This document shows positions 55,872-63,401 of a stretch of 64,000 nt of DNA, one piece after another (the first letter of the stretch is position 1; the number at the start of each line of letters is the position of its first letter). The position numbers and the translations under genes are program-made. The DNA is from Dactylosporangium sp040689395 (lineage in GTDB: Bacteria; Actinomycetota; Actinomycetes; Mycobacteriales; Micromonosporaceae): positions 1 to 64,000 of the forward strand of contig NZ_JBFAZX010000003.1 in the NCBI RefSeq assembly GCF_040689395.1, written 5' to 3'. The notes beneath the pieces were generated by a model that saw only the letters and a list, made by a program, of their open reading frames with translations, had not been told where the DNA came from and ran no database searches.

Positions 55872-57272
55872 GTGGATCGCGTCGTGGTCGTCGGGGCGGG
55901 CCCCGTGGGCGTCGCGGCCGCGATCCTGCTCGCGCAGCGCGGCATCCCGTGCCTGGTTCTGGACCGCTACACCGAGCCCTACCCGCTGCCCCGCGCCGTC
56001 CACGCCGACGACGAGGTGATGCGCATCCTGCAGGAGATCGGCGTGGCCGAGGACTTCCGGCGGGTCAGCCGGCCCGGGCTGGGGCTGCGGCTGCTCGACG
56101 GGCGGCACCGGGTGATGGCCGAGTTCCGCCGGGACGCCGCGCGCGGCCCGCACGGTTACCCGCAGGCGAACATGTTCGACCAGCCCGATCTCGAGCGCCT
56201 GCTGCGGGCCCGGATGGCGCGGCTCGAACTGGTCGAGTTCGTCGGCGGCGCCGAGGTCTTCGCCGTCTCCTCCTCGATCGTCCGGTACCGCATGATCTCC
56301 GACGGCACCGAACACGCCATGCCGGCCTCGGCCGTGCTCGGGTGCGACGGCGCGAACAGCACCGTCCGCGACCTCATCGGCGCGCGCCGTGTCGATCTGC
56401 GTTTCGCCCAGCGCTGGCTCGTCGTCGACGGCGAGTGCGAGGCCGACCTTGGCGCCTGGGGCGGCGTGCACCAGGTGTGCGACCCACGCCGCGCCGCGAC
56501 CTTCATGCAGCTGGGCCCGCGGCGCTACCGCTGGGAGTTCCGCCTTTTCGACGGCGAGCCCGAGGTGGACGTCGGCGCGCTGCTCGCACCGTGGCTGGGT
56601 GAGGTCGCGGTGCGGATCGTGCGCCGGGCGGAGTACACCTTCCGCGCCGAGGTCGCCGACCGCTGGCAGTCCGGGCGGGTGTTTCTGCTGGGTGACGCCG
56701 CGCACCAGACGCCGCCGTTCATCGGCCAGGGCCTGGGCGCGGGCCTGCGCGACGCGTACAACCTGGCATGGAAGCTGGCCGCCGACCTGACCACCTCGGG
56801 CGGCGCCGGGGATCTGCTCGACTCCTATGAGCGTGAGCGCGCCCCGCATGTGCGCGCCCAGATCCGCCTGGCGATCGTGGCCGGCTGGGCGATGACCGGC
56901 GGCCAGGACCGCGCCGCGGCCGTGCGCCGGGTCGTGCTCAGCGCGATCTGGCGCCTGCCCGGCCTCAAGACCCTGGCGCTGCGCTCGACCAGCCCTCCGC
57001 TGCGCGGCGCCGGCCGGGGCCGCCGGGCGGGCACCCTGGCGCCGCAGCCCTCGGTGACGTGGCGGGGCCGCAGCGTCCGGCTGGACGAGGTGCTCGGCCC
57101 CGGCTGGGCGGTGCTGCACCCGGGCGAGCCCCCGCCCGGCCACGACGGCCGCCGCCTGGTCGCCGTCACCGCGGCCCTCGACCCGACCGGCGAACTGCGC
57201 CGCTGGATGCGCGGCCGCACCGTCGTCCTGCGCCCGGACCGGGTGGTCCACGAGTCCCACCGCCGCACCTGA
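55872..57272 (+). CDS. FAD-dependent aromatic-ring monooxygenase, MhpA-like
   Basis: 466 residues. VVVVGAGPVGVAAAILLAQRGIPCLVLDR (GxGxxG, FAD), GCDGANSTVRDLIGARR (DG motif) and GRVFLLGDAAHQTPPFIGQGLGAGLRDAYNLAWKL (GD motif) in order define a class A flavoprotein hydroxylase. Compared with MhpA the C-terminal thioredoxin-like part is short, ending RTVVLRPDRVVHES. TAGATT at 55859-55864 lies seven bases before the GTG, suggesting a leaderless message. No aromatic-catabolism genes flank it, so the substrate is open. Confidence 0.85.
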   Translation: MDRVVVVGAGPVGVAAAILLAQRGIPCLVLDRYTEPYPLPRAVHADDEVMRILQEIGVAEDFRRVSRPGLGLRLLDGRHRVMAEFRRDAARGPHGYPQANMFDQPDLERLLRARMARLELVEFVGGAEVFAVSSSIVRYRMISDGTEHAMPASAVLGCDGANSTVRDLIGARRVDLRFAQRWLVVDGECEADLGAWGGVHQVCDPRRAATFMQLGPRRYRWEFRLFDGEPEVDVGALLAPWLGEVAVRIVRRAEYTFRAEVADRWQSGRVFLLGDAAHQTPPFIGQGLGAGLRDAYNLAWKLAADLTTSGGAGDLLDSYERERAPHVRAQIRLAIVAGWAMTGGQDRAAAVRRVVLSAIWRLPGLKTLALRSTSPPLRGAGRGRRAGTLAPQPSVTWRGRSVRLDEVLGPGWAVLHPGEPPPGHDGRRLVAVTAALDPTGELRRWMRGRTVVLRPDRVVHESHRRT

Positions 57273-57364
57273 CCTCGGCTGACTCCGCGGCGGATCCGGG
57301 GCGGGACGCGTCGTGGAAAATGCGGTGAGGCGGGTGACGTTGTGGGCGCACAATTGGGACCGAT

Positions 57365-57907
57365 ATGGAATACGGTCAGTTAGTCAAGATCAGTAAGCGG
57401 ATGTCCAAGGCGCTCCGCCACGATCCCGCGCGCGCCGGGATCGTGCTCGACGACGCCGGGTGGGTGGCGTTGCCGACGTTCCTCGCGGCCATGGGCATCG
57501 ACCGCGAGACGCTCGACGCCGTCGTCGCGGGCAACGACAAGCAGCGCTTCGCCATTGTCGTCGGGGAGGACGGGGTGGAGCGGATCCGGGCGAACCAGGG
57601 GCACTCGGTGCCCGTCGAGCTCGGGCTCGCCGAGGCCGAGCCGCCGGAGGTGCTGTTTCACGGCACCAGCGCCGGCGCCCTCGCCTCGATTCAGGCCACG
57701 GGGCTGAACAAGGGCGGGCGTCACCACGTCCACCTGTCGCCCGACACGGACACGGCTCGGCGCGTGGGGGCCCGCCGCGGCGGCGCGATCGTCATCCTCA
57801 CCGTGCTCGCCGCGCGGATGGCCCGCGCCGGGCACGCGTTCTACCGCTCCGACAACGGTGTGTGGCTCACCGACGCCGTCCCGCCCGAGTTCATCCGGAC
57901 CGCCTGA
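57365..57907 (+). CDS. kptA: RNA 2'-phosphotransferase, Tpt1/KptA family
   Basis: 180 residues. KISKRMSKALRHDPARAGIVLDDAGW (catalytic Arg and His region), IRANQGHSVPVELGL, LFHGTSAGALASIQATGLNKGGRHHVHLSPD and GVWLTDAVPPEFI match Tpt1/KptA throughout; the conserved Arg-His-Arg-Arg set appears intact. The family moves an internal RNA 2'-phosphate onto NAD+, giving ADP-ribose 1'',2''-cyclic phosphate; its role in bacteria without tRNA splicing is uncertain. CACAAT (57349-57354) is a candidate -10. It overlaps the next convergent gene by 17 bases. A Nudix/NrtR-like operon lies 2.3 kb downstream. Confidence 0.92.
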   Translation: MEYGQLVKISKRMSKALRHDPARAGIVLDDAGWVALPTFLAAMGIDRETLDAVVAGNDKQRFAIVVGEDGVERIRANQGHSVPVELGLAEAEPPEVLFHGTSAGALASIQATGLNKGGRHHVHLSPDTDTARRVGARRGGAIVILTVLAARMARAGHAFYRSDNGVWLTDAVPPEFIRTA

Positions 57908-58349
57908 CCGGGACGGTCGCGGTGCTCAGGAGGCGCTGCAGCAGCGTGGCGAGCGGCATCGACTCGCCGTCGCGGGCGCCCTCGCCGACGATCAGGCGCG
58001 GCGGCCGCGGGGCCGGGGCCGCGCCGGTCAGCCACGAGCGGGCCGACGGCGGGACGAGCAGCGAGTAGTACTTCCCGGCCTCGGAAATCGCGATCGTGCG
58101 GGCGGAATCGAGATACCAACCGCGCAGCGACGTCCGGTAGGTGCGGCCAGTGTAGGAGCGGGCGCGCAGCGGCACCGGCGGCGGGCCGGACTCGCGTGCG
58201 GCGGACACGAAATCGGCTATGAGGCTCATGGCCTGGTTGGCCTCGGCCTCGCGGCGGCGTTCGAGCTGCGCGCCGTGGTGCGCGACCGCCCGGGCCCGCT
58301 GCTCGCGCCAGGCTTCGCCCGAGGCTTCGGGCCGCGAATCGTCCGCCAC
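57891..58349 (-). CDS. Conserved actinobacterial hypothetical protein
   Basis: 152 residues from GTG. A charged N-terminal helix (EAWREQRARAVAHHGAQLERRREAEANQ) is followed by MSLIADFVSAARESGPPPVP and a beta-rich part SYTGRTYRTSLRGWYLDSARTIAISEAGKYYSLLVPPS, ending LIVGEGARDGESMPLATLL. The second part recurs in many actinobacteria as a stand-alone ~100-residue protein (it could start at the internal ATG of MSLIADFV). Function unknown. Its 3' end overlaps kptA by 17 bases on the opposite strand. Confidence 0.68.
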   Translation of the reverse strand: MADDSRPEASGEAWREQRARAVAHHGAQLERRREAEANQAMSLIADFVSAARESGPPPVPLRARSYTGRTYRTSLRGWYLDSARTIAISEAGKYYSLLVPPSARSWLTGAAPAPRPPRLIVGEGARDGESMPLATLLQRLLSTATVPVRRSG

Positions 58350-58454
58350 GTTCAAACACTATCCGGTCACACATCACACACGGCGACCGCGCCACCATGC
58401 GGATCCGAGCGTTTGGGATGCTAGAAGGGCCGCCATGCCGAGAAGGAGCCACCC

Positions 58455-60173
58455 GTGACCGCGAGCACCAACGAATACGACATCCTCGGCTTCGCCGAGC
58501 TCGGGCTGCGGGACGAGCTGCTGAAGGCGCTGACCGGCCTCGGATACGAGGAGCCCACCCCGATCCAGCGCGAGGCCATCCCGCCGATGCTCGCCGGCCG
58601 TGACCTGCTCGGGCAGGCCGCGACGGGCACCGGCAAGACGGCCGCCTTCGCGCTGCCGCTGCTGCAGTGCCTGCCGGGGCCCGGCGGCGAAAACCCGTCG
58701 GCGCTGGTCCTGGTGCCGACCCGCGAGCTCGCGGTGCAGGTCTCGGAGGCCATCCACCGATACGGCCGGGATCTGGGCGTCCGAGTCCTGCCCATCTACG
58801 GCGGCCAGCCCATCGGGCGGCAGCTGCGCTCGCTCGAGTTCGGCGTCGACGTCGTGGTCGCCACCCCCGGCCGCGCGCTGGACCACCTCGGCCGCGGCAC
58901 ACTGCGCCTGCACGACCTGCGCGTCGTCGTGCTCGACGAGGCCGACGAGATGCTCGACATGGGCTTCGCCGAGGACATCGAGGCCATCCTGCAGGCGACG
59001 CCCGAGGACAGGCAGACGGTGCTGTTCTCGGCGACGATGCCGCCGCGCATCGACGGGCTGGCCCGCAGCCATCTCAGCGACCCGGTGCGCATCCAGATCG
59101 GGCGCGAGCCGACGCCCGCGGGCGAGGCGCCGCTGGTGCGCCAGGTCGCCTACGTGGTGCAGCGGGCGCACAAGCCGGCCGCGCTCGGCCGCGTGCTCGA
59201 CGTCGAGTCGCCCGGCGCCGCGATCGTGTTCTGCCGCACCCGCGACGAGGTCGACTCGCTGACCGAGACGCTCAACGGGCGCGGGTATCGTGCGGAGGCC
59301 CTGCACGGCGGCATGGGCCAGGAGCAGCGCGACCGGGTGATGGCGCGGCTGCGCAACGGCACCGCCGACCTGCTCATCGCCACCGACGTCGCGGCCCGCG
59401 GGCTCGACGTCGAGCACCTGACGCACGTGGTGAACTACGACGTTCCGTCGGCCCCCGAGTCGTATGTGCACCGCATCGGCCGCGTCGGCCGCGCCGGCCG
59501 GGAGGGTGTGGCGATCACCCTCGCCGAGCCGCGCGAGCACCGGATGCTCAAGACCATCGAGCGGGTCACCAAGCAGCGCATCGCGATCGAGAAGGTGCCC
59601 TCGGTCGCCGACCTGCGCGCCCGGCGCCTCGAGCTGACCCGTGCCGCGCTGCACGAGAGCCTCATCGCCGACATCGACCTCGAGCGGTTCCGGGTGGTCG
59701 TGGAGTCCCTCTCCGAGGAGTTCGACCCGGTGGAGATCGCGCTCGCCGCCGTCAAGCTGGCGCACGAGTCGACGGGCATCGGCGAGGGCGATCAGGAGGA
59801 GATTCCGGAGGTACCGGTGCGGCAGCCGCGCGAGCGCGAGGACCGCCCCGGCCGGCGGGTGAGCGTGCGCGACGCGGACGGTCGGGGCCGTGGCCGCGAC
59901 GCCGGGGGCCGGCGCACCCCCGCGGGCGGCATGACCCGGCTGTTCGTGGGCGCCGGCCGCAGTGCCGGCATCCGGCCCCAGGACCTCGTCGGCGCGATCA
60001 CCGGCGAGTCGAACCTGAGCGGCCGGGACATCGGCGCGATCGAGATCACCGACCGCTTCTCGCTGGTCGAGGTTCCCGACAGCGCCGTCGACGAGGTCAT
60101 CGACACGCTGCGGCGCACCACGCTGAAGGGCCGCCGCCCGGTGGTCCGCCGCGAGCGCCAGCGCCCGGTCTGA
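58455..60173 (+). CDS. DEAD-box RNA helicase with DbpA-type RNA-binding domain
   Basis: 572 residues, GTG start. Q motif GLGYEEPTPIQREAIP, motif I AATGTGKT, Ia PTRELAVQ, II DEAD (VVLDEADEMLDMGF), III SAT, IV IVFCRTR, V ATDVAARGLDV, VI YVHRIGRVGRAGR are all present. After a basic linker (REREDRPGRRVSVRDADGRG) comes a DbpA-like RNA-binding domain (MTRLFVGAGRSAGIRPQDLVGAITGES, IGAIEITDRFSLVEVP). Resembles DeaD/CsdA: ribosome assembly or mRNA remodelling at low temperature. Followed by a perfect hairpin terminator shared with the convergent gene. Confidence 0.92.
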   Translation: MTASTNEYDILGFAELGLRDELLKALTGLGYEEPTPIQREAIPPMLAGRDLLGQAATGTGKTAAFALPLLQCLPGPGGENPSALVLVPTRELAVQVSEAIHRYGRDLGVRVLPIYGGQPIGRQLRSLEFGVDVVVATPGRALDHLGRGTLRLHDLRVVVLDEADEMLDMGFAEDIEAILQATPEDRQTVLFSATMPPRIDGLARSHLSDPVRIQIGREPTPAGEAPLVRQVAYVVQRAHKPAALGRVLDVESPGAAIVFCRTRDEVDSLTETLNGRGYRAEALHGGMGQEQRDRVMARLRNGTADLLIATDVAARGLDVEHLTHVVNYDVPSAPESYVHRIGRVGRAGREGVAITLAEPREHRMLKTIERVTKQRIAIEKVPSVADLRARRLELTRAALHESLIADIDLERFRVVVESLSEEFDPVEIALAAVKLAHESTGIGEGDQEEIPEVPVRQPREREDRPGRRVSVRDADGRGRGRDAGGRRTPAGGMTRLFVGAGRSAGIRPQDLVGAITGESNLSGRDIGAIEITDRFSLVEVPDSAVDEVIDTLRRTTLKGRRPVVRRERQRPV

Positions 60174-60186
60174 GCCCGGTCTGAGC

Positions 60187-60216
60187 CCTGAGGTCGCGGT
60201 GTAACGCGACCTCAGG
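60187..60216. terminator. Bidirectional hairpin terminator overlapping a stop codon
   Basis: CCTGAGGTCGCG (60187-60198) and CGCGACCTCAGG (60205-60216) form a perfect 12-bp stem with loop GTGTAA. The minus-strand stop codon of the AdSS-like gene (60212-60214) is inside the stem. Confidence 0.75.
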
Positions 60217-61393
60217 CCGTCAGCGGGCCGGACGGCTTCTTGTCCTGCGACGACGGGCCCCACGACTCGAGCACGACGCCGGCGCCGAGCTCGTCCTCGA
60301 CGGTGCGCACCCAGTCGGTCACCGGTGCGTACCGCGGCTCGACGCCGGCCAGGGCGCGGGTCATCGCCTCCTGCCGGGTGAGGTCGCCGGGCTCGCCGGC
60401 GCGCAGCGGGTCACGGCGGTAGGAGCGGCAGATCCGCCGGACCGGCAGGTCCAGGTGGGTGAGCGCCAGGCCGTCGACGCCACCGCAGACCTCCAGCGCG
60501 TAGCGGTGCAGCGGCACGTCGAAGTGCCCGACCCGGAACGGGCCCTGCCAGTCGTTGGCGGGGTTGTTCGGGTCGGTGATGCCCAGCCCGGGGTCCTCGG
60601 TCGGCAGCGGGCCGGCGCCGTGGCGGGTGGTCACGGTCCGCAGCACGCCGAGCCGGAACGCGGGCGCGCCGTCCAGCAGGGCTTCGGCGTTGGCGAAGGT
60701 CGTGGTGCTCCACGTCGTATACGGGTGGAAGCCGTGCCACTCGTCCAGCAGCACCCCCTGTGCCCCCTCGAACACGCAGGGCCCCTCGGCGCGGAAGCCG
60801 TCCACCAGCGACGCCGTCGCCGCGAACCCCTCGTAGGCGGGCAGGCACGCCTCCACCGGCGGCCCGCCAGCCCCCAGCCGCTCACGCAGCAGGGCGAGCT
60901 TGCGGCGCAGGACCGTGGGCTCGGCGCAGTCGCCGGCGCGCGGCGCGTCGCCGGGGTGCGCGAGCGCGTATGCCATCGTCTCGCCGACGCCCATGCCGCA
61001 CGAGCCGTGCCGGTCCGCGCCGCGTGCGAGTTCCTTGGCCCGGTTGGCCAGGCGGTGGTAGGGCGTGCTGATGAGCGCCGCGCGGTCGACGCTCAGCCGC
61101 CGCCAGACGTCGCGCGCACCCAGGGCGACGAGGTGCTCGGCCTCGGTGACCAGCGCGAGCGGGTCGACGACCATGAACCGCGAGAGGTGGGTGCGCACGC
61201 CGGGGCGCAGCGAGCCCGCGCCGAACTGCGCGAACGTGTGCTTGCGGCCGTCGGCGAGCACGACGGTGTGTGCCGCCTGGGCGCCGCCGTTGAACCGTAC
61301 GACGGTGTGTACCTCGCGGGTCGCGCACAGGTGGTCGACCACGGTCCCTTTGCCGCAGTCGCCGAACCCGAGATCGACGACGATGATGTGCAT
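60212..61393 (-). CDS. Adenylosuccinate-synthetase-like enzyme of unknown substrate
   Basis: 393 residues, shorter than PurA (~430). The GTP loop is HIIVVDLGFGDCGKGTVVDH with Asp12, and RFNGGAQAAHTVV keeps catalytic His42. FEGAQGVLLD and TVTTRHGAGPLPTED also follow PurA. Where PurA has the aspartate-binding loop TTGRRRRTGWLD, this protein reads WQGPFRVGHFD, losing all but one arginine; the later TKLDVLDG is ALTHLDLP. So GTP-driven 6-phosphorylation of an IMP-like substrate seems possible, but aspartate ligation does not. AGGAG precedes the ATG. Last gene of a four-gene operon. Confidence 0.8.
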   Translation of the reverse strand: MHIIVVDLGFGDCGKGTVVDHLCATREVHTVVRFNGGAQAAHTVVLADGRKHTFAQFGAGSLRPGVRTHLSRFMVVDPLALVTEAEHLVALGARDVWRRLSVDRAALISTPYHRLANRAKELARGADRHGSCGMGVGETMAYALAHPGDAPRAGDCAEPTVLRRKLALLRERLGAGGPPVEACLPAYEGFAATASLVDGFRAEGPCVFEGAQGVLLDEWHGFHPYTTWSTTTFANAEALLDGAPAFRLGVLRTVTTRHGAGPLPTEDPGLGITDPNNPANDWQGPFRVGHFDVPLHRYALEVCGGVDGLALTHLDLPVRRICRSYRRDPLRAGEPGDLTRQEAMTRALAGVEPRYAPVTDWVRTVEDELGAGVVLESWGPSSQDKKPSGPLTA

Positions 61394-61469
61394 GCCGCAC
61401 GCTCCTGGCGATGGGTCGCGTCGAGGTGTGGGTGCCGCCCCCTCGACGGCACCCACGGTGATGAGGCGA

Positions 61470-62432
61470 TTACAAACGTTCCAGCGTTACTGGGCCGGCC
61501 AGATCCGTCGGGGTGGAGCCGGTCGCGAGCGGTGCGCGGCCGTCGCCGATGCGAGCCAGGGCCTTGCCGACCGAGTCCACCGCGCCCGAGCCGACCTCGT
61601 GCAGGTCCGCCAGGCCCTCGGCGAGGTCGATGCTGTCCTCGCCGAGCCCGATGGTCAGGGCGATCGTCTCGCACACCGCGTCGAGGTCGTCGAGCGCGAT
61701 GACGTTCTGGCCGAGCAGGTCGCGCCAGAAGTCGAGGATCGCCGTGTTGCCCGCGTACGACGAGCCGGCCGGCAGGATGTAGTACGTGTCGTACGTGCGG
61801 CGCACCTCGTCGACGATCGCGCGCAGGCCGATCGGCTCGCCCAGCCGGTCGCCGATGACCTTCTCGACCTCGGCCGGCTTGACCCGTGGGTACGCCTGCT
61901 CGTCGCCGATGATGAACAGGTATCCGCGCCGGCCCCGCTTCTCGTAGCAGTCGACGCTGGTACGGCGAGCCATGAAGTACAGCGCGAGCTCGTAGGACTC
62001 GGTCATCTGCCCGCCACCGCCGCCCTCGAGCACGAACCGGCCCAGGTCCTCGTCGAGCCGGTTGTCCGACTCGAACTGGCCGATCTGCAGCGGCGCGCGG
62101 TCGCACGTGGCGTCACCGATCGCGCCGAACAGGATCTGCGGGTCCTTCACGTAGCCCTTGCGCAGCAACAGGCCGAGCAGCTGCGGCAGCTTCCGCTGCA
62201 GCACGCGCGGCACCGAGCGCATCGAGCCGGTCACGTCGAAGAGCACGGCGATGGCCACGGAGTCCGGGTGCTCGTCGGAGTCGCGGCTCTCCCGGGTGCT
62301 GCCCAACGGGTCGAGGGCCTTGTGCACGCTGCGTGCGCCGGAGTCGCTGTAGGCGAAGGCGCTCGTGCCGGTGGCGCGCCGGTAGCGGTCGGCGGCGTCG
62401 TAGACGTCGGTGGACCAGGTTCCACTGCCCAT
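61470..62432 (-). CDS. vWA-domain protein of the Nudix/AdSS-like operon
   Basis: 320 residues. A ~60-residue polar N-terminus (TGTSAFAYSDSGARSVHKAL) precedes a von Willebrand A domain with MIDAS residues Asp66-x-Thr68-x-Ser70 in VLFDVTGSM, Thr in GGGQMTESYELAL and Asp in FIIGDEQAYP. The domain should bind a divalent metal and a protein partner. RRTYDTYYILPAGSSYAGNTAILDFW follows, a segment I do not recognise. No membrane segment, so cytosolic. GGGAGAAT before the ATG; 15 bases after the pseudokinase gene. Confidence 0.82.
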   Translation of the reverse strand: MGSGTWSTDVYDAADRYRRATGTSAFAYSDSGARSVHKALDPLGSTRESRDSDEHPDSVAIAVLFDVTGSMRSVPRVLQRKLPQLLGLLLRKGYVKDPQILFGAIGDATCDRAPLQIGQFESDNRLDEDLGRFVLEGGGGGQMTESYELALYFMARRTSVDCYEKRGRRGYLFIIGDEQAYPRVKPAEVEKVIGDRLGEPIGLRAIVDEVRRTYDTYYILPAGSSYAGNTAILDFWRDLLGQNVIALDDLDAVCETIALTIGLGEDSIDLAEGLADLHEVGSGAVDSVGKALARIGDGRAPLATGSTPTDLAGPVTLERL

Positions 62433-62447
62433 CGGGATTCTCCCTCG

Positions 62448-63401
62448 TCAGAGTGTGAACGGTCGGAACTTGCGGGGGCCGTACAGCCGGTGCAGCAGCT
62501 CGTCGAGCTCGGGGAGCAGGCGCCACGCGTCGTCGGGCCGCTGCCGCGGCGAGGCGAGCCGGCAGCCGTCGGCGAAGCGGCGCAGCGCCTGCGGTGCGCG
62601 CTCGCCCATCAGGTCGGCCATCAGTCGGGCGGTCATGGCCAGGTCGGTGTACGGGCCGGGGGTGCCGCGGTCGAGGACCTCGGCGGGGTAGTGGTCGCGG
62701 TAGCGGGGGACGATGGCGGCGATGCGCTCGCCCGGGGCGCTCACGCTGTAGCACCAGTCGACGAGCACCACGCCGTGGTCGTCGGGCTCGATGAGGACGT
62801 GCTGCGGCAGTACCGCGCCGTGCACGACGCCCGCGCGGTGCGCGAGGCCGAGCGCGACGAGCAGCCGGCGCCACATCCACGCCGCGTCCCGCGGGTCGAG
62901 GCCGTGCGGCCGCCGCTCGGCCACCTCGGCGAGGCTGTGCAGCCGGCTCGCGGACACCGCGATGACGTTGCCCCGCCGTGGCCGGTCGGACGTCTCGGAC
63001 TTGTGGCGAAACGTCTCGATCAGTCGCGGCACGTACGGCAGATACCTCGGGTCGCCGTGCTCCGCCAGGCGGCGTAGCGCGGTGGCCTCCCGCGCCATCA
63101 GGTCATTGCACGCCGGGTCGCGGACCAGCTTGAGGTGGCCCTCCGGCACGCGGTAGAGGTTGGCCAGGTCGCCGCGGTGCTCCAGGGTCGCCGTGGAGTA
63201 CACGCCGCGCTCGCTGCGGATCGTGCCGCGGTTGCGCCACAGCTCGGCCAGGCGCGCGAACGCCTTGGTGCCCCGCGGCCCGGCGGCGTCCGGGTGGACC
63301 AGGCGGGCCAGGCTGCGGTACCGCCGGTTGGCGTCGGCGCCGCCGAAGAGCTCCTCCGCGGTGGCCGTCTCGACCAGGGCGATCGCCTCGTCGGTGTTCA
63401 T
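62448..63401 (-). CDS. J-domain/pseudokinase fusion protein
   Basis: 317 residues. Residues ~1-60 resemble a J domain, with YRSLARLVHPDAAG (HPD at 36-38) and KAFARLAELW. Residues ~70-317 are a protein-kinase-like fold: HLKLVRDPACNDLMAREATAL (Lys91 and Glu105 as VAIK and alpha-C), then VVHGAVLPQHVLI in place of HRDLKPxNIL, with the catalytic Asp and the Asn absent, and VLVDWCYSV in place of DFG with Asp215 kept. Nucleotide binding may persist; phosphotransfer is unlikely. ATGA overlap with the Nudix gene. Confidence 0.78.
   Translation of the reverse strand: MNTDEAIALVETATAEELFGGADANRRYRSLARLVHPDAAGPRGTKAFARLAELWRNRGTIRSERGVYSTATLEHRGDLANLYRVPEGHLKLVRDPACNDLMAREATALRRLAEHGDPRYLPYVPRLIETFRHKSETSDRPRRGNVIAVSASRLHSLAEVAERRPHGLDPRDAAWMWRRLLVALGLAHRAGVVHGAVLPQHVLIEPDDHGVVLVDWCYSVSAPGERIAAIVPRYRDHYPAEVLDRGTPGPYTDLAMTARLMADLMGERAPQALRRFADGCRLASPRQRPDDAWRLLPELDELLHRLYGPRKFRPFTL

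Noticed and set aside
60212..61393. Assignment as PurA or as phage-type PurZ (2-aminoadenine synthesis)
   Set aside because: The aspartate-binding loop of PurA is missing and no PurZ-associated genes (dATP triphosphohydrolase, DpoZ) are visible, so neither name is supported.
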